From the NCBI RefSeq assembly GCF_018437505.1, contig NZ_CP072467.1, forward strand, positions 3,410,001-3,474,000: 64,000 bases of DNA. Direction: 5' to 3'. This DNA comes from Spiractinospora alimapuensis (GTDB lineage: Bacteria; Actinomycetota; Actinomycetes; Streptosporangiales; Streptosporangiaceae). The notes below the pieces were generated by a model that saw nothing but the letters and a program-made list of their open reading frames with translations, was not told the DNA's origin and searched no databases. The position numbers and the translations under genes were made by a program. Below, piece after piece: positions 25,611 to 33,378 of this stretch (its first letter is position 1; each line of letters opens with the position of its first letter).

Positions 25611-25687
25611 CCGGCTATCTCACCAAGAACGACCTTCTTGCCGTAGCGGACGACGTGCTTCCCGCGCCCCACACCCTCATGGTCTAG
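25607..25687 (+). pseudogene. Truncated Doc-like toxin (N-terminal remnant)
   Basis: From GTG 25607 the frame reads 26 codons, VTGYLTKNDLLAVADDVL and then PAPHTLMV, before TAG. The YLTxxDLLxxAxxxL phrase is the usual first helix of death-on-curing (Doc/Fic) toxins, which are about 125 residues long. Everything after it, including the HPFxxGN active site, is missing. The stop codon lies in a CTAG that also gives the stop of the convergent NlpC/P60 gene. The fragment was probably cut when sequence was lost at this junction. Confidence 0.6.
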
Positions 25688-26772
25688 TTCGGGCTGATGC
25701 GCACCACGCCGGCGAAGCCGGAGAAGCGGACGTCGGTCACGCGGACGACCTGGCCGGAGCTGGGTGCCTCGATCATCTGCCCGTCGCCGAGGTAGATGGC
25801 GACGTGGGAGATGTAGTCCGGCTGGTTGGGATCGGTGCGCCAGAAGAGGAGGTCGCCCCGTTCGGCCTCGGAGTAGTCGAGGCGGGGACCGACCGTCCAC
25901 TGCTCGTGGGTCACGCGGGGGAGCGAGACTCCCGCCTGGGCGAAGGCCCATTGCACCAGCCCGGAGCAGTCGAAGTTGTCCGGACCGCTGCCGCCCCACA
26001 CATAGGGTGCGCCGAGTTTGGACTCCGCCGCGTCGATCGCGGACTCGACCGACTCGGAGCTGAGTCGGTCCCCGTCCCAGCGCGCACCGTCGTCTCCGGT
26101 TCCCTCGGTCTCCTCGAGCTCCGCACCGGGGAGGAGCTGCACTCCGCTCTCCGGTGGGAGCTTCTCGGTGAGCTCCTCCTGCAAGGCGATGACGTCGGCC
26201 CCTGGCGCGCTGACCAGAGCCGCGTTGCCGACCGGCATGCCGAGCTCCTCAGCCCGGTCCGCGGCGACGTAGCCGTCAACGCCGGGGATACGTGAGTCCA
26301 CCGCGTCGCCGACGGTCAGTCGCCAGGTATCGTTCTCCTCGTCCTCGCCCAGTCGTTCGCCGGGCTCCAGCCCGCCGTGTTCGGCGGGCAGGATCGTCCC
26401 CTCGCGCAACGCGGACACCGTGGCGTTCTGGACGTCGGACAGTTCCTCCTCCGAGCCGCCGAACCGCGCCAGGGACTCGGGGTCGGCGCCGACGACCGCC
26501 GTGTCCCGGTCGTCCACGCCCAGGCGGGCCGCGGAGGCGAGAAGGACGTCGTCCACCCCATCGCGTTCCGTCAGCTCGCTGAGCAATTCCTCGGGCAACG
26601 CGTCCGCCGAGGCGATGAACAGGTCGGCGTCCGCCGGCAGCGGGACCGCTGCCTCCTGGGTGTCCGAGCTCTCCGCGTCCGTGGGGTCCGCGGCCGCCGG
26701 CGTGGCGACCATCGTGGTCGCGGCGACGGCGAACAGAGTCAGGGACGACAGCATCGTCGGCCTTCGGTGCAC
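25684..26772 (-). CDS. Secreted NlpC/P60 (C40) peptidoglycan hydrolase
   Basis: A 362-residue exported hydrolase. The signal peptide is at the N-terminus (SSLTLFAVAATTMVATPAAA, cleavage after AAA or ADA). Residues 35-215 resemble a cell-wall-binding/putative lipoprotein-type domain rich in acidic residues (PADADLFIASADALPEELL...VVGADPESLARFGG). The catalytic NlpC/P60 domain is C-terminal: Cys in DNFDCSGLVQWAF, His in YISHVAIYLGDG, third residue around MIEAPSSG. It cleaves peptide stems of peptidoglycan outside the membrane. GTG 26772 is chosen because GGGAGGAAC lies upstream and it places the signal peptide at the start. The longer frame upstream is not conserved. Confidence 0.91.
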   Translation of the reverse strand: MHRRPTMLSSLTLFAVAATTMVATPAAADPTDAESSDTQEAAVPLPADADLFIASADALPEELLSELTERDGVDDVLLASAARLGVDDRDTAVVGADPESLARFGGSEEELSDVQNATVSALREGTILPAEHGGLEPGERLGEDEENDTWRLTVGDAVDSRIPGVDGYVAADRAEELGMPVGNAALVSAPGADVIALQEELTEKLPPESGVQLLPGAELEETEGTGDDGARWDGDRLSSESVESAIDAAESKLGAPYVWGGSGPDNFDCSGLVQWAFAQAGVSLPRVTHEQWTVGPRLDYSEAERGDLLFWRTDPNQPDYISHVAIYLGDGQMIEAPSSGQVVRVTDVRFSGFAGVVRISPN

Positions 26773-26823
26773 GTGGTTCCTCCCGTTCCGAGGATTTCGC
26801 CCGGGCATGCCGGACCACCACCG

Positions 26824-26852
26824 AATATAACACTTCGTACTTGTTTGACTAC
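26824..26852 (-). promoter_or_regulatory. Candidate promoter of the NlpC/P60 gene
   Basis: On the minus strand TATATT (26824-26829) is a good -10 in an unusually AT-rich patch, about 50 bp before the GTG start. GTAGTC at 26847-26852, 17 bp upstream, is a weak -35. GTAC occurs twice in the spacer and flank, which may be part of an operator. Confidence 0.4.
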
Positions 26853-26881
26853 GTACAGGAATGTCCGTGTTGCTCTGATTC

Positions 26882-27829
26882 TTACTGTTCTCTCTGAGCG
26901 AGTGCGGCGACGACCCGCGATGGACTGGGTCGCCCGAGATGCTTCGCCATCCACAGGCTTGTGGACACCAACGCGTCCAGGTCCACACCGTGGTCGATTC
27001 CGAGACCGGTCAGCAGCCAGACAAGATCCTCCGTGGCGAGGTTCCCGGTGGCGCTACCGGCGTAGGGACACCCTCCGATGCCACCAGCGGACGCGTCGAA
27101 CTCCGCGATCTCCGTCGACAGCGCTGCGTAGACGTTGGCGAGAGCCTGCCCATAGGTGTCGTGGAAGTGCATGGCGACCTGCGACGGCGGGATACCCGCT
27201 CCTCCCAGGGCTTCCACCATTCGTGTCACCTGGCCCGGTGTCCCGACCCCGATGGTGTCGCCGATCGAGATCGTCCCGCAGCCCATCTCCCGCAGCCGCA
27301 GCGAGACCCGCACGACGTCCTCGACCGGGACCGGTCCCTCCCACGGGTCACCGAAACACATGGATACGTACCCGCGCACCGGGATCCCATGCGCCGTCGC
27401 ACTCGCGACCACCGGCTCGAACATCCGCAGGACCCCGTCGACGTCCCGGTTGAGGTTGCGACGCGCGAACGTCTCGGTCGCGCTCGCGAACACCGCGATC
27501 TCTCTCGCCCCCGCGGCCAGGGCCCGCTCCAACCCCTTTTCGTTGGGGACCAGCACGGGATAGCTCACTCCCGGCCCCGGTTCCAGGGCGAGTGTGACCT
27601 CCCGGGCGTCGGCCAACTGCGGAATCCAACGCGGCGAGACGAAACTCGTGGTCTCGATCGTGCGCAGCCCGGCGGCACGCAGCCGGAGAATCAGCTCGAC
27701 CTTCACCTTCGTCGGGATGACCGCCGCCTCCGCCTGCAGTCCGTCCCGCGGGGCCACCTCATAGACCCGCACGGATCTCGGCAGACCCGTGCGCGGTTCG
27801 ACGGCGGGAAGTCCGGGATTTGTCGACAC
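26882..27829 (-). CDS. Hydroxymethylglutaryl-CoA lyase family protein
   Basis: A 315-residue TIM-barrel enzyme of the DRE-TIM metallolyase family, HMG-CoA lyase branch. Marks: YEVAPRDGLQAEA (metal and substrate Asp/Arg), TTSFVSPRWIPQLAD, HFHDTYGQALAN (metal His pair) and the HMGL signature GGIGGCPYAGSATGNLATEDLV with its catalytic Cys. The enzyme splits HMG-CoA or a related acyl-CoA into acetyl-CoA and a ketoacid, in leucine or acyclic-terpene catabolism. GTG 27829 has AGGAGG five bases upstream. It is divergent from an MHS-type organic-acid transporter, which may import a substrate of the same pathway. Confidence 0.92.
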   Translation of the reverse strand: MSTNPGLPAVEPRTGLPRSVRVYEVAPRDGLQAEAAVIPTKVKVELILRLRAAGLRTIETTSFVSPRWIPQLADAREVTLALEPGPGVSYPVLVPNEKGLERALAAGAREIAVFASATETFARRNLNRDVDGVLRMFEPVVASATAHGIPVRGYVSMCFGDPWEGPVPVEDVVRVSLRLREMGCGTISIGDTIGVGTPGQVTRMVEALGGAGIPPSQVAMHFHDTYGQALANVYAALSTEIAEFDASAGGIGGCPYAGSATGNLATEDLVWLLTGLGIDHGVDLDALVSTSLWMAKHLGRPSPSRVVAALAQREQ

Positions 27830-27981
27830 GCTACCTCCTGTGTCCACGTCAGTCGCCTTTCGCCTGACGCGATGCCGAGTGTGTTTCGAAGTTACGTGAA
27901 CCTGGCCCAAAAATGGCGTGCGAGTTGCGGAGCGGATTCCTCCCGCGGGAATTCCATCCCTATGAGCACGGGGAGGAAATC

Positions 27982-29373
27982 CTGAGCGCGCACCGGCAGC
28001 CAGCGAAAGTGCGCAGACTGGAACATCGCACCGTGCGGCGCGCCGTTTTGGCGACCGCGATCGGAAATGCGACCGAGTGGTACGACTACGGCGTCTACAG
28101 CTACCTCGCGGTGACCATTGGGCTCGTCTTCTATCCCGGTGGCTCACAGGCGACCCAGCTCATCGCCACGTTCACCACTTTCGCGGCCGCGTTCCTGATC
28201 CGTCCGATCGGGGGCCTGATCCTTGGCCCCCTCGGCGACCGCGTCGGGCGCCGCCAGGTGCTCGTCGTGACGATGCTGATGATGGCCGGCGCGACCTTCG
28301 CCATCGGCCTCATCCCGTCGGCCGCGACGATCGGGATCTTCGCCCCGATCCTATTGTTGTTGGCGCGCCTGGTGCAGGGCTTCTCCACTGGTGGTGAGTA
28401 CGCGGGCGCCGCGACGTTCATCGCCGAGTTCGCGCCCGACCGACGGCGTGGATTCTTCGGGTCCTGGCTGGAGTTCGGCACCGTGGCGGGCTATATCACC
28501 GGAGCCGGACTGGTCACCATCTTCACGTTGCTGCTGACCCCGGAACAGATGATCGACTGGGGCTGGCGGATCCCGTTCCTCCTCGCTCTGCCCCTCGGCG
28601 CGATCGGACTTTACCTGCGTTTCACCCTCGGAGAGACGCCCGTCTTCGAGGAGTCGAAGGGGGGTTTCAAGCGCGGCGAGGACGGAGGCGTCGGGGGACA
28701 GTTCAAGGCCACGTTCGCCGACCAGTGGCGCGCGATCCTGCTGTGCATCGGCCTCGTGATGGCGTGGAACGTCGTCAACTACACGATGACGGCGTACCTT
28801 CCCAGCTACCTCGACGCCGTTCTCGGCTACACGAGTGCCCTCGGAACACTCCTCGTGGTCATCGCGCTGACGGTGACGCTGGTGACCGTGACCCTGTTCG
28901 GCCGCCTCAGCGACCGGTTCGGGCGCCGCCGTGTCCTCATGTCCGGCTGTCTGGGGTCGATCGTCCTCGCGGTACCGTCGTTCTGGCTGATCCAACAGGG
29001 CCACATCGTGACGGTGCTGGCGGGGGTGGTCATCCTGTCCTTGATCCTGGCCCACTTCTCCGGAGCGGGCCCGTCGACCGTCCCGGCGTTCTTCCCCACC
29101 GCGGTGCGGTACGGCGCGCTGGCGATCAGCTTCAACGTCTCGGTCGCGGTCTTCGGGGGCACCACACCCCTCGTCGCGGAGTCGCTGATCGACCTGACCG
29201 GCAACACCTATGTGCCCGCGTTCCAGGTGATGCTGGCTGGCGTGGTGGGACTGATCGTGGTGCTGACCATGAGTGAGACGGCGAATCGTCCCCTGCCCGG
29301 CTCCCAGGCGATGGAATCGACAGAGGGTCCAGGGAGAATCACCGACCCAGGACAATCCACGTCAAAGACGTGA
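27982..29373 (+). CDS. MFS transporter, metabolite:H+ symporter (MHS) family
   Basis: A protein of about 463 residues with 12 transmembrane helices. The phrase RRAVLATAIGNATEWYDYGVYSYLAV is diagnostic of the MHS family (ProP, KgtP, ShiA), importers of organic acids, betaine or proline. GDRVGRRQVLVVTM and FGRLSDRFGRRRVLM are the two MFS motif A copies. The start is unclear. A CTG at 27982 has the excellent site GGGGAGGAAAT before it. ATG 27913 and GTG 28009 are in frame but have no ribosome binding site. I place the start at the CTG. It is divergent from the HMG-CoA lyase-like gene, so an acyl or keto acid is a plausible substrate. Confidence 0.88.
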   Translation: MSAHRQPAKVRRLEHRTVRRAVLATAIGNATEWYDYGVYSYLAVTIGLVFYPGGSQATQLIATFTTFAAAFLIRPIGGLILGPLGDRVGRRQVLVVTMLMMAGATFAIGLIPSAATIGIFAPILLLLARLVQGFSTGGEYAGAATFIAEFAPDRRRGFFGSWLEFGTVAGYITGAGLVTIFTLLLTPEQMIDWGWRIPFLLALPLGAIGLYLRFTLGETPVFEESKGGFKRGEDGGVGGQFKATFADQWRAILLCIGLVMAWNVVNYTMTAYLPSYLDAVLGYTSALGTLLVVIALTVTLVTVTLFGRLSDRFGRRRVLMSGCLGSIVLAVPSFWLIQQGHIVTVLAGVVILSLILAHFSGAGPSTVPAFFPTAVRYGALAISFNVSVAVFGGTTPLVAESLIDLTGNTYVPAFQVMLAGVVGLIVVLTMSETANRPLPGSQAMESTEGPGRITDPGQSTSKT

Positions 29374-29421
29374 GTGCCACCGGATACGTTTATTCTTCGC
29401 GCCACGTGGGAACGGTGGTGA

Positions 29422-29450
29422 TTCCAGGAGAGAGGCAGGGACGCTAGAAT
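29422..29450 (+). promoter_or_regulatory. Candidate promoter of the LCP gene
   Basis: TTCCAG at 29422-29427, a 17-bp spacer and TAGAAT at 29445-29450 form a reasonable sigma-70-like promoter. The start of the LCP gene follows about 45 bp after the expected transcription start. Confidence 0.5.
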
Positions 29451-29500
29451 TGGGCGCCCCGTCTTCCCTATACCCGAACGTGGAAAGCGCCCCATCAGCC

Positions 29501-30694
29501 ATGGCCGAACGGACCCAGCGAAAAGGGCGCGCCCGCGTGATCCGGTTGGTGCTCGCGACATTCGCCGCGTGCCTCGTCCTGGTCCTCCTCGCGGCGGCAT
29601 CGATCGCCTACTCCTACTACCGTGACCTGCGCGACGAGGTCGCCCAGCACGACCTCGGCTCGGTCCTGGACGAGTCCGAACGGCCCGAGAAACTCAACGA
29701 GGCCATCACCATCCTGCTCATCGGATCGGACGACCGCGCGGAGAACGAGGAGTACGGCGGGCACTACATGGAGGGCGAGCGTTCCGACTCGTTGATGCTG
29801 GTCCACATCTCACCGGACCGCGACGAGGTCACGGCGATCAACTTCCCCCGCGACTCCCTGGTTCAGCTTCCCGAGTGCGGCCCCTACGCGGGACACGACG
29901 GCACCGACGGCTACTACGGGATGATCAACGCGGCCCTGTTCCATGGTGGACCGCCCTGTGTGGTGCGCACCATCGAGTCCCTGACCGACATCCACATCGA
30001 CCACTTCGCGCACATGGACTTCAGTGGCTTCCGCGACATGGTGGACGCCGTTGGTGGTGTCGAGATGTGCGTCCCCGAACCCATGCAGGACGAACGCGCC
30101 CACCTGGACCTCGAGGCCGGCGACCAGCGCCTGGACGGTGAACAGGCCCTGGCTTTCGTCCGCGCGCGGTACGAGATCGGTGACGGTGGCGACATCGGGC
30201 GGATCGACCGCCAGCAGATGTTCCTCGCCGCGTTCGCCAGCGAGGTACTGGACGACGACCTACTGGTCCAACCGAACCAGCTCCGGGCGTTGCTGGACTC
30301 GGTGATGGAGCACGTCACCACCGACACCGAACTCACGTTGACCACGATGCTCTCCCTCGGCTCCACGCTGTCCGACGTGGAGCTCGATGACATCTCCTTC
30401 TACACCGTCCCGTGGTGGCAGGCCCCGTCCGATCCCAACCGCGTGATCTGGAACGAGGACCTCGCCGCGGCTCTCTTCGAGTCCGTCGCACAGGACGATC
30501 CGATCGACCCGGAGCTCTTCATCGAGAGCGGAGAAGAGCCCGACGAGCCGACCGACAGCCCGACGGCGGAGTACCCCGCTGAGGAAGAGGAACCGAGTCA
30601 GGCCGCGACGGCCCCCGGCGACCTGGACCGCCGGGACGCGACCGCGAACCCCTGCGAGGAGGGCCTGGGCTCGGGCACAGAGGCCGAGTGGTGA
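29501..30694 (+). CDS. LytR-CpsA-Psr (LCP) family cell-wall ligase
   Basis: A 397-residue membrane-anchored protein. A basic N-terminus is followed by one helix (LVLATFAACLVLVLLAAASIAYSYY) and the extracellular LCP domain: ITILLIGSDDRA, RSDSLMLVHISPDRDEVTAINFPRDSLV with the pyrophosphate-binding Arg residues, and the second conserved arm AGDQRLDGEQALAFVRAR followed by IGRIDRQQMFLAAF. The tail is acidic and low-complexity (Pro/Glu/Thr). LCP enzymes transfer undecaprenyl-linked glycopolymers such as teichoic acid or arabinogalactan to peptidoglycan. ATG 29501 is used; GTG 29480, seven codons earlier, is also possible. No glycopolymer genes are adjacent. Confidence 0.92.
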   Translation: MAERTQRKGRARVIRLVLATFAACLVLVLLAAASIAYSYYRDLRDEVAQHDLGSVLDESERPEKLNEAITILLIGSDDRAENEEYGGHYMEGERSDSLMLVHISPDRDEVTAINFPRDSLVQLPECGPYAGHDGTDGYYGMINAALFHGGPPCVVRTIESLTDIHIDHFAHMDFSGFRDMVDAVGGVEMCVPEPMQDERAHLDLEAGDQRLDGEQALAFVRARYEIGDGGDIGRIDRQQMFLAAFASEVLDDDLLVQPNQLRALLDSVMEHVTTDTELTLTTMLSLGSTLSDVELDDISFYTVPWWQAPSDPNRVIWNEDLAAALFESVAQDDPIDPELFIESGEEPDEPTDSPTAEYPAEEEEPSQAATAPGDLDRRDATANPCEEGLGSGTEAEW

Positions 30695-30730
30695 CCCAAA
30701 ACCCTCCGCGCGACATGGTGGGGTCGGGTC

Positions 30731-31489
30731 CTAGCCCAGCAGGGACCCACCAAGGCCACCCGCGACACCCTCGACCAGGGACTGCACGCCACCGGTCGCG
30801 CTCTGCGGCGTGACCTCGGCACCCTCGACCTCGGAGGTGTCCGCGACGCCCTCGCCGGTCTCGGTCGCACCGTCCGCGACACCCTCGCCGGTCGACACGA
30901 CGTCGCCCGTCAGGTCATTGTCGGTCACCTGGCCGCCGAGGTCGCTCACGACCCCGTTCACCTGGTCGCCCACGGGCCCGACAGTGCCGGAGACGTCGCC
31001 GAGCGGGTTGGCCTGCTCCTCACGCTGCGGCGTGGCCGAGATCTCGCCGGGCTCCACCTGCGCCGCCGGGGAGACGACGTCCTGCAGGCCGCGCACCACG
31101 GACTCGGTGTCCACGGCCGCCGCCAGGTCCTCCACACCGGAGCCGACCCGCTCGGACTGCTGCGTGGTCGAGGGGACACCGTCCACCGCGCCGGTCAGCT
31201 CGCCCAGGTCGGCCAGGTCACTCACTGACGACATCGGCACCGTCCCGGTGGGGTCGAGGCCGGCGAGGGTCGACTCGTCGAGCAGCGCGGTCGGGTCGGC
31301 ACTGGCGGCGTTCTGCGACACCGCGTCGTCGCCGGGCCCGTTGATGTTCGTGTTCACCGCGTCGCCGAGGTTGACGGTGTCGAGGACCTCGTTCAGGTCC
31401 TGCGCGCTCGCGCTGGCCGATCCCAGTCCGAAGACGGCGAGGGCACCGACGGCGACGAGGGCGGAGCGGGTGAAGAACGAAGTACGCAT
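30731..31489 (-). CDS. Secreted acidic low-complexity protein, unknown function
   Basis: A 252-residue protein with a clear signal peptide (MRTSFFTRSALVAVGALA, then VFGLGSASASAQ, cleavage near ASA-Q). The mature part is rich in Gly, Val, Asp, Thr and Ser with loose repeats (VSGTVGPVGDQVNGVVSDLGGQV, split here from GEGVADGATETGEGVADT). I recognise no enzymatic domain and no sortase motif. ATG 31489 has GGAAGC six bases upstream. It lies 260 bp downstream of a second acidic secreted protein on the same strand. It resembles structural surface proteins of filamentous actinomycetes, but that is only a resemblance in composition. Confidence 0.75.
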   Translation of the reverse strand: MRTSFFTRSALVAVGALAVFGLGSASASAQDLNEVLDTVNLGDAVNTNINGPGDDAVSQNAASADPTALLDESTLAGLDPTGTVPMSSVSDLADLGELTGAVDGVPSTTQQSERVGSGVEDLAAAVDTESVVRGLQDVVSPAAQVEPGEISATPQREEQANPLGDVSGTVGPVGDQVNGVVSDLGGQVTDNDLTGDVVSTGEGVADGATETGEGVADTSEVEGAEVTPQSATGGVQSLVEGVAGGLGGSLLG

Positions 31490-31750
31490 GTGTGCTTCCA
31501 ATCCACGTTGCTGACTGCGGAACAGTCAGGTGTGTTCGATCCCGGTTGGAGAAGGGTGACTGAGCGAGGATGGGCCCTATCCGGCACTCGACATCGCCTT
31601 CACGGTCAGCCTCGGGATCTGGCAGATCTCGGGCTGACGACAGCCACGCCATACGTGGCTCTCGTCAACTCGCAGTGACACGGCACTGACCGAAGACCGC
31701 TGGGCGGGTGCACGACGCGCGCCGAGACGTGGCGCGGCCCGTGCTCGGGG

Positions 31751-32527
31751 TCAGTCCGGGGAGAAGGAAGGTTCGCCGGCGTCGTACGCGGGCGGCGGGC
31801 TCGCGGCGCCGCCGAGGGCGAGCGCCTGCCCGAGGTCGGCCGGGGCCGCCTGGTGGTGGGTGAGGTCCGCGAACGCCGGCCCCTGGGCCGCGGAGCCCCC
31901 GCTGACCACGGCGCTCGCACGGTCGGAGGTTCCGGCCGGAGAGTCGTCATCCGACGGCGCGGAGTCGTCCGCGTGGTGATGCGCCCCACCGTCGTCCGGG
32001 AGGACGACCACGCTTCGCGGCAGGGGCTGGGCCCCGTCACCGTCCGTCGCGTCCTCCGCCTCGTCGGACCGGGAGGTCTCGTCGGACTCCTCGGAAGCCT
32101 CGTCGCTCGCCTCCGGCGGTTCGGAGGCGTCGTCCTCGGCGGGAACCGACTCCTCCCGGGGAGGATCGACGTCAACGAGATCGGTGGACGTGTTGACCAC
32201 GTCCGTCACGGGTGCCAACGACCGGTCGGAGGTCGCCGCGACAGCGCCCACCGTGGAACTCACCGGCTCACTCTCGCTGACCGCGGAGGTCGACGACCCC
32301 ACGGCGGAGCCCGCCGTGCGCACCACGTCGGTGACGGGTTCCACGGCATCGGTGGAGGTGTCGGCCAGGTCCTGGGCCGTGGTGGAGACGTCCGCGCTCT
32401 CGACAACACTCGTCGTCGAGAGCACGTCCCCCGCGAGCCCGTCATCCGCGCTCGCGCCCGCAGACCCGGCGACCCATGCCGCGAAGAGAAAACCGAAGAA
32501 GAGGACGATCCGCCGAATCCCGGACAT
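31751..32527 (-). CDS. Secreted acidic protein, unknown function
   Basis: A 258-residue protein. The signal peptide is IRRIVLFFGFLFAAWVAGSA with cleavage near ASA-D. The mature chain begins with a Ser/Thr/Val/Asp-rich part of regular spacing, then a very acidic Ser/Glu/Asp block (about residues 130-175), a His cluster (HHHADD) and a Pro/Ala-rich C-terminus ending FSPD. There is no recognisable catalytic domain and no LPxTG-type motif. The start at 32527 has no good ribosome binding site but is fixed by the signal peptide. Codon use follows the rest of the window, which supports expression. It is paired with the acidic secreted gene downstream. Confidence 0.72.
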   Translation of the reverse strand: MSGIRRIVLFFGFLFAAWVAGSAGASADDGLAGDVLSTTSVVESADVSTTAQDLADTSTDAVEPVTDVVRTAGSAVGSSTSAVSESEPVSSTVGAVAATSDRSLAPVTDVVNTSTDLVDVDPPREESVPAEDDASEPPEASDEASEESDETSRSDEAEDATDGDGAQPLPRSVVVLPDDGGAHHHADDSAPSDDDSPAGTSDRASAVVSGGSAAQGPAFADLTHHQAAPADLGQALALGGAASPPPAYDAGEPSFSPD

Positions 32528-33378
32528 CAAGGGGCGCTCTCGGCGTAGGTCACGCCTGAGGCCATGAACCAACACCGCACACCCCCGATCACCGCTCACA
32601 ACTTCAGGACTACGGATCGTGACCGTAGCACAGAAGAGTCAACGCGCGGCAAGCCTTCCCCGAAACCCGGCCGGAATCGCACTCGAGATTGGCACGCGGA
32701 ATCACGTTCGCAGGGCGAATGCCACCCACCGACAGGGTGTTCACCAAACCTGGAATCCCATGATTGGGACCACACCACACTCCGCATCGGCAAAACCACC
32801 CCATGCCAGCGGAAACACAAATCCCATTGGTCGCATTTTCCGGAAACATATGGGCAAGCCGGTCGGTCGATCGCTATTCTGGACCCTCGGCGCGGCAGCG
32901 CGGAAAGAATGGCCGTGCGAGCCGCATCTCGCCGTGTGTCTTCGGGAGGGGTACACACGGCGCGTGTGGCTCGCACACCGCGCCGGAACCAGGCCGATGA
33001 TCCCCGCGGGCCCGCGGGCACTGCCGGGTAACGCCCCGCCCCGCCCGGGATAGCACTCGACCTCGCCGCTCGAGCGGCCCGCCCGAATCGGAGGGTTCGG
33101 GTCAGCGCCCAGGACGCACACGGGGACGGGTCCGTCCCCACACGGTGGGCGACCGCCGCACCCAGCCTCGCGGTGGGACCCGACCACGGACGACCACACG
33201 TCGTGGTAACCGTACGCCTCAACCACACCGGGCCCGTAGGGGCGTTGGACCGACCGCGGCGCGTCGGATCCCCGCGGGACTGCGCCCACGACACACCGCG
33301 GTCAGGATCGAGGCCGCCGGTCGGCCCGCGCGGGGAGTGAGCGTCCCCCTGGGCCCGAGCCGGCGGCGGGTCGACGTG
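32528..33378. other. Long intergenic region with structured elements
   Basis: About 850 bp without a clear protein gene. The part at 32600-32880 is visibly poorer in GC than the window, a possible trace of foreign or non-coding sequence. It holds a candidate promoter, a nested hairpin (32915-32976), a 40-codon open frame across that hairpin (ATG 32909 to TAA 33031) and a tight hairpin at 33122-33139. These are listed separately. Confidence 0.55.
32851..33139 (+). ncRNA. Candidate structured RNA transcript
   Basis: TGGGCA at 32851-32856 and TATTCT at 32875-32880 (18-bp spacer) look like a promoter. Thirty-five bases downstream is a nested hairpin: outer arms GTGCGAGCC (32915-32923) and GGCTCGCAC (32968-32976), inner arms GCCGTGTGT (32931-32939) and ACACACGGC (32953-32961), all perfect, with a 13-nt loop that contains GGGAGGGG. 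A hairpin GGGGACGG-GT-CCGTCCCC at 33122-33139 could end the transcript. The structure is seen in sequence; that it is transcribed is inference. A short peptide frame through the same region is an alternative. Confidence 0.35.

Noticed and set aside
32741-33289. Minus-strand frame of 182 codons in the intergenic region
   Set aside because: It has many competing frames on both strands over it, no ribosome binding site and no family features; the region fits non-coding sequence better.
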